From positions 62,001 to 126,000 of the forward strand of contig JAFLDB010000002.1 of NCBI GenBank assembly GCA_017302615.1: 64,000 nt of DNA. The letters are read 5' to 3'. Position 1 is the stretch's first letter, and each line of letters opens with the position of its first letter. This document shows positions 27,201 through 35,384 of this stretch, piece after piece. The notes below the pieces were generated by a model. That model searched no databases, was not told the DNA's origin, and saw only the letters and a list, made by a program, of their open reading frames with translations. This DNA comes from Sphingomonadales bacterium (GTDB lineage Bacteria; Pseudomonadota; Alphaproteobacteria; Sphingomonadales; Sphingomonadaceae). A program made the translations under genes and the position numbers.

Positions 27201-27277
27201 AGGCCCAGGATCGCCAGCAGCAGAAAGCCAACCAGGGTGATCTGCCAGCGCCGTACCGCCAGGGCAGCAAGGTTCAC
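24230..27277 (-). CDS. RND-family efflux transporter, inner-membrane pump subunit
   Basis: A 1015-residue resistance-nodulation-division pump. It has an N-terminal helix, two large periplasmic loops and twelve predicted helices, with the proton-relay aspartates in LGLLVDDSIVVVENIERHI. It would extrude small molecules with proton import, working with the adaptor encoded just upstream. The start is a GTG at 27277 that makes a GTGA overlap with the adaptor stop; the protein then begins VNLAALAVRRWQITLVGFLL, the usual short N-terminus. No outer-membrane channel gene is adjacent, so a shared TolC-like protein is expected. Confidence 0.92.
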   Translation of the reverse strand: MNLAALAVRRWQITLVGFLLLAILGLNAFLTIPRSVDPHFPIETTVVTVQLPGADAAEMEETVARPIEDVLQGLDNVRDITSTSSDGSAVIVVNFIYGTDAETALDRTVREVNAIRSRLPGGIAALTFRRPRTTEASILQLALVNDGSSWRRVEKYAGDLRDRLNVVPGVRATVISGLPEPEMRVALDPGKLAELRIPPALVASTLANGGIDLPGGAVQSAGRRFNVDAGGAYRKPEDIAAIVLRAGDGLIVRVGDVATVGWAEAEQLHVTRFNGKPAVFISVKQKDGVDATTLRKNLDAAVAAFRPQLPPDMQLEAGFDQSRDIERRLGQLTTDFAIALALVLVTLLPLGTRASLVVMISIPLSLAIGVLVLFHLGYSLNQISISGFIISLGLLVDDSIVVVENIERHIRDGDPPEDAAIGGTREITLAVLGSTGVLLFAFLPLANLPEGSGDFTRGLAMAVLATVSASLLVSMTIVPFVASRLLKPGHGPEGNRFLQALNGWIERSYRPILHWALDRPRRTFWGAMAVCVAMFATVPLIGFSLFPKADQPYFMVRIEAPEGSSVVETDRIVREVSGMVADFPDLLARMENAGRGNPQIFYNNIPREFDTRYGEIFVTIDEYNPRKTPGQITQLRRKLAAYPGARVTVVQFDAGPPVEAPLALRITGPELGTIKAISAEVAAIMRRTKGTRDVVDPLAVDRIDLDLGLDSAKAGLLNVPPDAVRRTLRLALSGERVASFRDSEGDSYPVRVRLPLDRELPVSTLGSIYVPSLDGASVPLSQIASPRLTSAPAQINRYKLQRANTVTAAVEDGVLPSKLLPQILADVDKLKFPPGYGYSIGGEAEASARSGSGLGGVILLAVFGIFGVLVAEFGRFREVTVVAGVIPLGLFGGLVALLLTGYSLSFLAIIGFVALIGIEIKNSILLVDFTTQLRERGMELRDAIEKAGEIRFLPVLLTSVTAIGGLLPLALSGAPLYAPLAWVIIGGLISSTLLSRIVTPVMYLLLARGGEKAVA

Positions 27278-28314
27278 GGTTTGCGCCTTTCGGGGCTGAT
27301 CGTCATCCCGTCCCGCAACCGGTCCAGCGCGGCCACGGCCACCCATTCACCGGGGGCCAGCCCGCCCAGCACCAGCACGCCGCCGTCTTCGGTCTGGCCA
27401 AGCCGGACCTTGCGCAAGCGGACCTTGTTCTGATTGTCGAGCACATAGACGAAGCCTTCCCCCGCCCGCGCGCCGAATATCGCCAGCGGCGGGACCAGCA
27501 GGCGCGGCGCGGCAGTGGCGGCGGGGTTGGCGGTAATCGAAGCGCGTCCGATCAGGCCGGAGCGCAGCCGCGGATCGGGGGCGAGGGCGATCTCGACCTG
27601 GAAAGTGCCGGTGGCGCGGTCGGCCCGGCCGCCCAGTTCCAGCACGGATCCGGTCAGGGGCTGGCCATCAAGCGCCTCCAGCACCACCCGGGCCGGCGCG
27701 CCGCGCGTCAGCCGCACGGCTTCACGATCGCTGAGCGGCGCACGCAGGACATAGCCGCTGGCCGCCTTGCCGACGATCAGCACCGGCATCCCCTCGGCGA
27801 CGATCTGGCCGGGCTCGGCCGGGCGGGACAGGACCACGCCATCGCCGCTGGCGACGATCCGCGCGGTATCCAACGCAAAGCGCTGGGCCTTGACCGCGGC
27901 ATCGGCCGATTGGGCCGCGGCCAGCGCCGCTTCATAGCGCGGGCGGGTGATCCAGCCCTTGGCCATCAGCGGTTCCAGCCGCTTGAGCTCGGCCCTGGCG
28001 CGGACCTGTTCGGCCCGGGCGGCTTCCAGCCCGGCGCTGATCGGCGTCACGTCCAGGGTGGCCAGCAGCTGCCCGCGGCGGACCCGGTCCCCCTCGTTGA
28101 CCAGGATCCGGGCAATCCGTCCGCCGGACGTGAAGGCCAGCACGGTTTCTTCCCGCAGGGCGACGGTGCCGGCGGTTTCGACCGTTTCGGCCAGCGCCCC
28201 AACGCCAACCTGCGCCACCCGCACCGCCAGGGGAGCGGGCGGTGGCGGCGGCGCGGCAGCGTTGGAACAGGCCGCGAGGAGCAGCAGCAGGGAAAGCAGG
28301 AGAGAATAACGCAT
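27274..28314 (-). CDS. RND efflux periplasmic adaptor (membrane fusion lipoprotein)
   Basis: A 346-residue HlyD/AcrA-type adaptor. The signal peptide ends in lipobox LAAC (Cys16). The lipoyl-like halves (ILVNEGDRVRRGQLLATLD and GDGVVLSRPAEPGQIV) flank a helical hairpin (about residues 95-145), followed by beta-barrel and membrane-proximal domains. It links the pump to an outer-membrane channel. It is divergent from the TetR regulator across a 64-base gap with a palindromic operator. Confidence 0.92.
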   Translation of the reverse strand: MRYSLLLSLLLLLAACSNAAAPPPPPAPLAVRVAQVGVGALAETVETAGTVALREETVLAFTSGGRIARILVNEGDRVRRGQLLATLDVTPISAGLEAARAEQVRARAELKRLEPLMAKGWITRPRYEAALAAAQSADAAVKAQRFALDTARIVASGDGVVLSRPAEPGQIVAEGMPVLIVGKAASGYVLRAPLSDREAVRLTRGAPARVVLEALDGQPLTGSVLELGGRADRATGTFQVEIALAPDPRLRSGLIGRASITANPAATAAPRLLVPPLAIFGARAGEGFVYVLDNQNKVRLRKVRLGQTEDGGVLVLGGLAPGEWVAVAALDRLRDGMTISPERRKP

Positions 28315-28350
28315 CGAGGAACCGGCCTGGGAGGGAGTCGGAGCTTGTCT

Positions 28351-28363
28351 ATAACAGCGTTAT
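28351..28363. promoter_or_regulatory. TetR-type operator between efflux genes and regulator
   Basis: A perfect inverted repeat ATAAC-AGC-GTTAT in the 64-base divergent gap. It is 16 bases before the TetR start and 37 bases from the adaptor start. Its placement and symmetry fit autoregulation and repression of the pump. Confidence 0.6.
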
Positions 28364-28378
28364 GATTAAACAGGCGTC

Positions 28379-28960
28379 ATGTCCACCGATTCCGACAACC
28401 GTCAGCGAATTCTGGACGCGGCCCATGCGATCTTTGCCGAAAGCGGGCTGGCGGGCCTGAGCGTGCGGGCGATTGCCACGCGGGCCGGACTTTCGACCAT
28501 CGGGGTCTACAGCCATTTCAAGGGCAAGCGCGGCATCCTGCTGGCGCTATATGCCGATGGCTTCGCCCGGCTGGGAGATGCCGCCGACATCCCCCCGCAG
28601 GTGGCGGACGGGGCCGATCTGGTGCCCCTGCTGGTCAACCGCTACATCGATTTCCACCGCGATCACCCGGCGCATTATCAGCTGATGTTCGGGATGGACC
28701 GCAGCCAGCTGGGCGATGCGGCGATGGTGGGCTCCATTGCCAAGGCCTCGATCGAGCGGCTCGCCGCCACGCTCAGCCGCCTGCTGCCGGGCAACCTGCC
28801 GGCCGATGCCGCGCTGACCGTGACCTTCCGGGTCTGGGTGCTGATGCACGGCTATGTCTCGCTGCGCGAGATGGCCGGTTTCCGCATGATGTCCGATGAC
28901 GAATGGCGCGGTGAGGTGATTGCCGCCGTACGGCAACTGCTGTCGGGCGAGGCGCACTGA
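28379..28960 (+). CDS. TetR-family transcriptional regulator of the RND pump
   Basis: A 193-residue TetR-like protein. The N-terminal DNA-binding domain reads AHAIFAESGLAGLSVRAIA, then AGLSTIGVYSHFKGKRGI at about residues 34-51. A ligand domain with the WHG-type C-terminal fold follows (DFHRDHPAHYQLMFG). It is divergent from the adaptor/pump operon, so repression of the pump relieved by a substrate is the expected logic. Confidence 0.88.
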   Translation: MSTDSDNRQRILDAAHAIFAESGLAGLSVRAIATRAGLSTIGVYSHFKGKRGILLALYADGFARLGDAADIPPQVADGADLVPLLVNRYIDFHRDHPAHYQLMFGMDRSQLGDAAMVGSIAKASIERLAATLSRLLPGNLPADAALTVTFRVWVLMHGYVSLREMAGFRMMSDDEWRGEVIAAVRQLLSGEAH

Positions 28961-28988
28961 CAAAGCGATATGCATCGGGGAAAGGGAA

Positions 28989-29063
<75 letters not shown>

Positions 29064-29175
29064 ACACCATTCCGCTTGGGGTCCGGTTACGGCGGGCCGT
29101 CCGGACAGGGGCGCGCTATTGGCGGTGCGCCCTTGCTTTGTCAAGCCGAACCCTGATAGCGGGCGGATATTGCCG

Positions 29176-29325
29176 ATGCGTGAAGATCAGCCCCCCTCTC
29201 CGCCCCGCGAATTGACCCGCGAGGAACGCCTGGCCGCCAAGCTGCGCGAGAACCTGCGCCGCCGCAAGCGGCAGGCCCGCGCCCTGGGCGCGCAGGTCCT
29301 TCCCAAAGAGGGTCCGAGCAGCTAG
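29176..29325 (+). CDS. Small basic conserved-type protein of unknown function
   Basis: A 49-residue [15 protein letters not shown], then a helix rich in Glu, Arg and Lys ([20 protein letters not shown], residues 13-32) and a short tail. It is strongly basic and probably a single amphipathic helix. It is not recognised as a named family, though short proteins of this kind are common before gpmA in sphingomonads as far as I recall. It lies 35 bases before gpmA on the same strand, so may be co-transcribed. No strong ribosome binding site is seen. Confidence 0.55.
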   Translation: MREDQPPSPPRELTREERLAAKLRENLRRRKRQARALGAQVLPKEGPSS

Positions 29326-29360
29326 GGGCCAGCCTTTCCCTGCTTAGAAGGAGTAGCGCC

Positions 29361-30047
29361 GTGCCCCGCCTGATCCTCGTTCGCCACGGTCAGAGCCAGT
29401 GGAACCTGGAAAACCGCTTCACCGGCTGGTGGGATGTGGACCTGACCGACAAGGGCGTAGCCGAAGCGATTGCCGCGGGCGAACTGCTCAAGGCCAAGGG
29501 CATGCTGCCGACGCTGGCCTTCACCTCGTTCCAGACCCGCGCGATCCGCACGCTGCACTTTGCCCTGGAAGCGGCCGGGCGGCTGTGGATCCCGGAAACC
29601 AAGGACTGGCGCCTTAACGAGCGGCACTATGGCGGCCTGACCGGGCTCGACAAGGCCGAGACGGCCGCCAAGCACGGCGAGGAGCAGGTCAAGATCTGGC
29701 GCCGCAGTTTCGACACCCCGCCGCCCGTGCTGGAAGACGGCAGCGAGTTCGATCTGAAGGCCGATCCGCGCTATGCCGGGATCCCGATCCCTTCGACCGA
29801 AAGCCTGAAGGACACGATCGCGCGCGTCCTGCCCTATTACGAGGCCAACATTGCCCCGGCTCTGCGGGCCGGGGAAGTGGTGCTGGTGGCCGCGCACGGC
29901 AATTCGCTGCGGGCACTGGTCAAACATCTGTCGGGCATTTCCGATGCGGAGATCACGGGCCTGGAGATTCCCACCGGCCAACCGATCGTCTACGAGCTGG
30001 ACGACAATCTTGCGGCGCTGGAGCGCTATTACCTGTCGGAGCGGTAA
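29361..30047 (+). CDS. gpmA: 2,3-bisphosphoglycerate-dependent phosphoglycerate mutase
   Basis: A 228-residue cofactor-dependent mutase interconverting 3- and 2-phosphoglycerate in glycolysis. The phosphohistidine motif VRHGQSQWN places the catalytic His at position 9. [13 protein letters not shown], the NERHYGGL acid/base region and the second histidine in [10 protein letters not shown] are all present. The start is a GTG at 29361 with AAGGAG seven bases upstream. It leads a run of same-strand housekeeping genes. Confidence 0.95.
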   Translation: MPRLILVRHGQSQWNLENRFTGWWDVDLTDKGVAEAIAAGELLKAKGMLPTLAFTSFQTRAIRTLHFALEAAGRLWIPETKDWRLNERHYGGLTGLDKAETAAKHGEEQVKIWRRSFDTPPPVLEDGSEFDLKADPRYAGIPIPSTESLKDTIARVLPYYEANIAPALRAGEVVLVAAHGNSLRALVKHLSGISDAEITGLEIPTGQPIVYELDDNLAALERYYLSER

Positions 30048-30049
30048 GC

Positions 30050-30532
30050 ATGGCCAATCCCCCTGTTGCCATCATCATGGGCAGCCAGTCCGACTGGCCG
30101 ACCATGAAGTGCGCCGCCGATGCGCTGGACAAGCTGGGGGTAGCCTATGACGCCCGGATCGTCTCCGCGCACCGGACCCCGGAACGGCTGGTCGCCTTTG
30201 CCCAGGGCGCGGCGCACGAAGGCTTCAAGGTAATCATCGCCGGAGCCGGCGGTGCGGCCCACCTGCCGGGCATGGTCGCCAGCATGACTCACCTGCCGGT
30301 GCTGGGCGTCCCGGTCCAGTCCAAGGCGCTGTCCGGGCAGGACAGCCTGCTCTCGATCGTGCAGATGCCCGCCGGAATCCCGGTCGGCACTCTGGCCATC
30401 GGCGAGGCCGGGGCGACCAATGCCGGCCTGCTGGCCGCCGCGATCCTCGGCACCACCGACGAAGCGCTGGCTGGCCGTCTCAAGGACTATCGCGCCGCGC
30501 AAAGCGCCGGCGTGGCCGAGCGACCGAGCTGA
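30050..30532 (+). CDS. purE: N5-carboxyaminoimidazole ribonucleotide mutase (class I PurE)
   Basis: A 160-residue class I PurE. It has the GSQSDW nucleotide motif (11-16), the catalytic SAHRTPERL loop and the [11 protein letters not shown] signature. It converts N5-CAIR to CAIR in purine synthesis, using the product of PurK encoded immediately downstream. It starts two bases after the gpmA stop. Confidence 0.96.
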   Translation: MANPPVAIIMGSQSDWPTMKCAADALDKLGVAYDARIVSAHRTPERLVAFAQGAAHEGFKVIIAGAGGAAHLPGMVASMTHLPVLGVPVQSKALSGQDSLLSIVQMPAGIPVGTLAIGEAGATNAGLLAAAILGTTDEALAGRLKDYRAAQSAGVAERPS

Positions 30533-30537
30533 GCGCG

Positions 30538-32123
<1,586 letters not shown>

Positions 32124-32125
32124 TC

Positions 32126-33322
32126 ATGCGCAAGCGGTTCTGGATTCCGGCGGCGGCCTTGGCCGTGGCGGCCATCGGCTTCTTCGGTGTGGCCCCGGGC
32201 TACCTCGAGGCGAGCATGAACCGGGTCGACGGCAAGGAACTGATCAAGGTCAGCCCCGAGGCCGAGGCCCTGCATCAGAGCCTGCTGATCGTCGATCTGC
32301 ATTCCGATACCCTGATGTGGAAGCGCAATTTGCTCGATCCCGCCAATCGCGGCCATCAGGACCTGCCGCGCCTGCAGGCCGGCAATGTTGCGCTGCAGGT
32401 GTTCTCTTCTGTCACCAAGACCCCGCGCGGGCAGAACTACGATTCCAACAGCGGTGATACCGACAATATCACCCCGCTGGTGATCGCCCAGCTGCAGCCG
32501 CGCAAGACCTGGTCTTCGTTGCTGGAACGCTCGCTGTTTCACGCCGAGAAGCTCGACCGGGCGGTGGCCGGGGCCGAAGGCGGATTGCTGAAAGTCAGCG
32601 ACGAGGCCAGCTTTGACCGGCTGCTGGCCGCGCACAAGCCCGGCGGCACCGTTGGCGCGATGCTGTCGATCGAGGGGCTGCAGAACCTGGAAGGCAAGCT
32701 GGAAAACCTCGACAGGCTTTACGCCGCCGGTTTCCGCATGGCCGGGCTGGTCCACTTCTATGACAACGACGTCGCCGGATCGCTCCACGGGGTGAACAAG
32801 GGCGGACTGACTCCGTTCGGGCGGCAGGTGATGGGCCGGATGGAAGAGATCGGCATGATCGTCGACATCGCCCATTGCAGCCACCAGTGCGTGGCCGAGA
32901 TCCTCGCCACGGCGCGCCGCCCGGTGGTGTCGAGCCATGGCGGAGTCCAGGCGGTGTGCAAGGTCAACCGCAACCTTTCGGACGACGAGATCCGGGGCGT
33001 GGCCCGCACCGGCGGGGTGATCGGCATCGGCTATTGGGACGCCGCGATCTGCGATACGTCCCCACGCGCCATTGCCAAGGCGATCCGCCATGTCCGCGAT
33101 CTGGTCGGGATCGACTATGTTGGCCTTGGCAGCGATTACGATGGCGGCACGACGGTGCGGTTCGATACGTCACACCTGGTCCAGATCACCCAGGCGTTGA
33201 TGGATGAAGGATTCACCGCTGCCGAGATTCGCGCGGTGATGGGCGGCAATGCCCTGCGCCTGATCCGCGCCGGAATCGTGCCGATGAGCCCGGCACAGCT
33301 GGAGCAGAAGCGCGCGTCATGA
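32126..33322 (+). CDS. Membrane-anchored dipeptidase (M19, renal dipeptidase family)
   Basis: A roughly 398-residue zinc dipeptidase. It has an N-terminal uncleaved signal anchor (about residues 3-24), then the metal motif VDLHSDTLMW, the bridging glutamate in MLSIEGLQNLEG, and later histidines in VDIAHCSHQ and VVSSHGG, as in M19 enzymes that cleave dipeptides. The ATG at 32126 is chosen on spacing from GGGGGAG; a GTG six bases earlier would overlap the folA stop as GTGA and is a real alternative. It probably faces the periplasm. Confidence 0.88.
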   Translation: MRKRFWIPAAALAVAAIGFFGVAPGYLEASMNRVDGKELIKVSPEAEALHQSLLIVDLHSDTLMWKRNLLDPANRGHQDLPRLQAGNVALQVFSSVTKTPRGQNYDSNSGDTDNITPLVIAQLQPRKTWSSLLERSLFHAEKLDRAVAGAEGGLLKVSDEASFDRLLAAHKPGGTVGAMLSIEGLQNLEGKLENLDRLYAAGFRMAGLVHFYDNDVAGSLHGVNKGGLTPFGRQVMGRMEEIGMIVDIAHCSHQCVAEILATARRPVVSSHGGVQAVCKVNRNLSDDEIRGVARTGGVIGIGYWDAAICDTSPRAIAKAIRHVRDLVGIDYVGLGSDYDGGTTVRFDTSHLVQITQALMDEGFTAAEIRAVMGGNALRLIRAGIVPMSPAQLEQKRAS

Positions 33323-34284
33323 CGATCCCGCGGCTCGATGCGCGAGCACCCATGCCTGAATCCTTGCGCGGCGCGATCATTGCGCTGGGCAATTTCGACG
33401 GGTTTCACCGCGGCCACCAGGCCGTGGCGGGCGAAGCGATTGCCTGGGCGCGGGCCGAGGGGCGCCCGGCAATCATCGCCACTTTCGATCCGCATCCGGT
33501 GCGCTTCTTTGCTCCCGATGCCGCGCCGTTCCGGCTGACCACGCTGGATCAGCGGCAGGAACTGTTCGCGACGGCGGGGGCCGATGCCATGCTGGTCTTC
33601 GCCTTTGATGCGGAGCTGGCCGCCACCACGGCGGACGGCTTTGTCCGCGATCTGCTGGTCGGCCGGCTGGGCGCGGCCGGAGTGGTGACCGGCGAGGACT
33701 TCACTTTCGGCAAGGGCCGGGGCGGCAACGTGACGGTGCTGAAGGAACTGGGCGCCGAGCTCGGCATGGCCGCCCGCGCGGTCGGTCCGGTCAGCGAAGA
33801 AGGCGCGGTCGTTTCCTCCAGCCGGATCCGCGATGCGCTGAAAAGCGGGGACTGCGGGCTGGCCACCCATCTGCTCACCCGGCCCTTCGCGATCCGCGGC
33901 GTGGTGGAGCATGGCGCCAAGCTGGGCCGCAGCATCGGCTATCCCACTGCCAACCTCAAACTCGGAACCTATCTGCGCCCGGCCTACGGGATCTATGCAG
34001 TCACCGGCCTGTTGCCCGATGGTCGACTGGTGCACGGTGCGGCCAACCTCGGAATCCGCCCCAGTTTCGATCCGCCGATCGAGCTACTGGAGCCGTTTTT
34101 CTTCGACTTTTCAGGCGATCTCTATGGACAGGAGATCGAAGTTGCGCTCCACCACTACCTCCGGCCCGAAGCGAAGTTCGACAGTCTTGACGCGCTGACG
34201 GCCCAAATGGAAGCGGACTGCCTGCGGGCACGCTCGCTCTTGGAGGGGGCATCGGGTGAAGCCGTGGATCTACTGGACCCTTAA
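33319..34284 (+). CDS. ribF: Bifunctional riboflavin kinase / FAD synthetase
   Basis: A 321-residue RibF. The N-terminal FAD synthetase domain has the nucleotidyl-transfer motif GNFDGFHRGHQ and the SSSRIRDAL loop. The C-terminal riboflavin kinase domain carries GRSIGYPTANL, the conserved P-T-A-N motif. It makes FMN and then FAD. The start overlaps the preceding stop as ATGA. The last 29 bases overlap the next gene. Confidence 0.95.
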   Translation: MTIPRLDARAPMPESLRGAIIALGNFDGFHRGHQAVAGEAIAWARAEGRPAIIATFDPHPVRFFAPDAAPFRLTTLDQRQELFATAGADAMLVFAFDAELAATTADGFVRDLLVGRLGAAGVVTGEDFTFGKGRGGNVTVLKELGAELGMAARAVGPVSEEGAVVSSSRIRDALKSGDCGLATHLLTRPFAIRGVVEHGAKLGRSIGYPTANLKLGTYLRPAYGIYAVTGLLPDGRLVHGAANLGIRPSFDPPIELLEPFFFDFSGDLYGQEIEVALHHYLRPEAKFDSLDALTAQMEADCLRARSLLEGASGEAVDLLDP

Positions 34285-35329
34285 CGGACTGGGGCTGACG
34301 CTGGTCGGCGTATTCGTGGCCAATGCCAGCTGGCTGGCTCCGGCCCCGCGCGGCCACATGAAGCTGATTGCCCACGGCGGGACCGATCAGCAGTTCGATC
34401 ATCGCGGCGTCGACGATGCGACCTGCACCGCCCAGCGGATCGAGCCGCCGGTTCACGACTTTCTGGAAAACACCATCAGCGGCCTGCAGCAGGCCGACCG
34501 GCTGGGAGCCAACATGGTCCAGGTCAACGTCGCCGCCACTGGCGATGGGCAGCTGGTGCTGTTTTCCGACTGGACGCTGGATTGCCGCACCGACGGCAAG
34601 GGCCCGGTCCGCAAGGCCACGCTGGAGCAGGTCCAGGCGCTCGATCCCGGCTATGGTTATACCGCGGATGGCGGCAAGACCTTCCCGCTGCGCGGCCTGC
34701 CCACTTCGCGCATCCCGACGGTGGAAGAGGCGGTCCGCTATCTTCCCGACGTGCCGATCGTGTTCAATCTCAACAGCCGCAACCCGGCCGATGCCGAACT
34801 GCTGGTCAAGGTGCTGAAAGGCACCGGCCGCAATGTCGAGAAGCTGGGCGACGGCTTTTCCGGCAACGAACAGGTTCTGGCCCCGCTGCGCCAGGCCTTT
34901 CCCAAGGCCTGGTTCCTGTCTCAGCAGCGCGTCCGGGAATGCACCGTCCGCTATCTCGCCATGGGCTGGTTCACCCTGGTGCCCGATGCCTGCAAGGGCG
35001 GCGCGATCATGGTGCCGCAGAATTACCAGTGGGCCTTCCCCGGCTGGCCCGACCGGATGATCGCGCGGATGAAGGATGCCAATGTCCGCATCGTGCTGAG
35101 AGCACCGACCGGTGACGGGCAGACCCCGGTCGGCCTGGACCTGCCCGAACAGATGGCGGACATCCCGGCCAGCTACACCGGTTATGTCTGGGTGGATGAT
35201 ATCTGGACCATCGGCCCGGCCCTGCAACCCGCCGCCAACCGCCGCACGCCCGAACAGGAAGTGGCCGTGCAGAAGGCATGGGAGCAGCGCCGCAAGGCCC
35301 GAGGCCTGCCCGAACCGCGGGTGCGCTGA
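34256..35329 (+). CDS. Glycerophosphodiester phosphodiesterase-like protein with altered active site
   Basis: A 357-residue protein with an N-terminal membrane helix (about 6-24) and a GDPD-type TIM barrel. Barrel landmarks are present: LIAHGG (37-42), LENT (70-73), DWTLDCRTDGKG (105-116). The catalytic signature is changed. The usual HRG is HGG (H40 kept, Arg lost), the metal-binding E-x-D is QVN (89-91), and the H-D pair is S104-D105. The protein may therefore not hydrolyse glycerophosphodiesters by the standard mechanism. The start is a GTG at 34256 with GGAGGGGGC upstream, overlapping ribF by 29 bases. It is probably periplasmic or membrane-tethered. Confidence 0.8.
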   Translation: MKPWIYWTLNGLGLTLVGVFVANASWLAPAPRGHMKLIAHGGTDQQFDHRGVDDATCTAQRIEPPVHDFLENTISGLQQADRLGANMVQVNVAATGDGQLVLFSDWTLDCRTDGKGPVRKATLEQVQALDPGYGYTADGGKTFPLRGLPTSRIPTVEEAVRYLPDVPIVFNLNSRNPADAELLVKVLKGTGRNVEKLGDGFSGNEQVLAPLRQAFPKAWFLSQQRVRECTVRYLAMGWFTLVPDACKGGAIMVPQNYQWAFPGWPDRMIARMKDANVRIVLRAPTGDGQTPVGLDLPEQMADIPASYTGYVWVDDIWTIGPALQPAANRRTPEQEVAVQKAWEQRRKARGLPEPRVR

Positions 35330-35384
35330 TCCCCGCAACGCGAAAATTGCGCAAAGCGGCGGCTGCGGCTAAGGCCCCGCAGCT

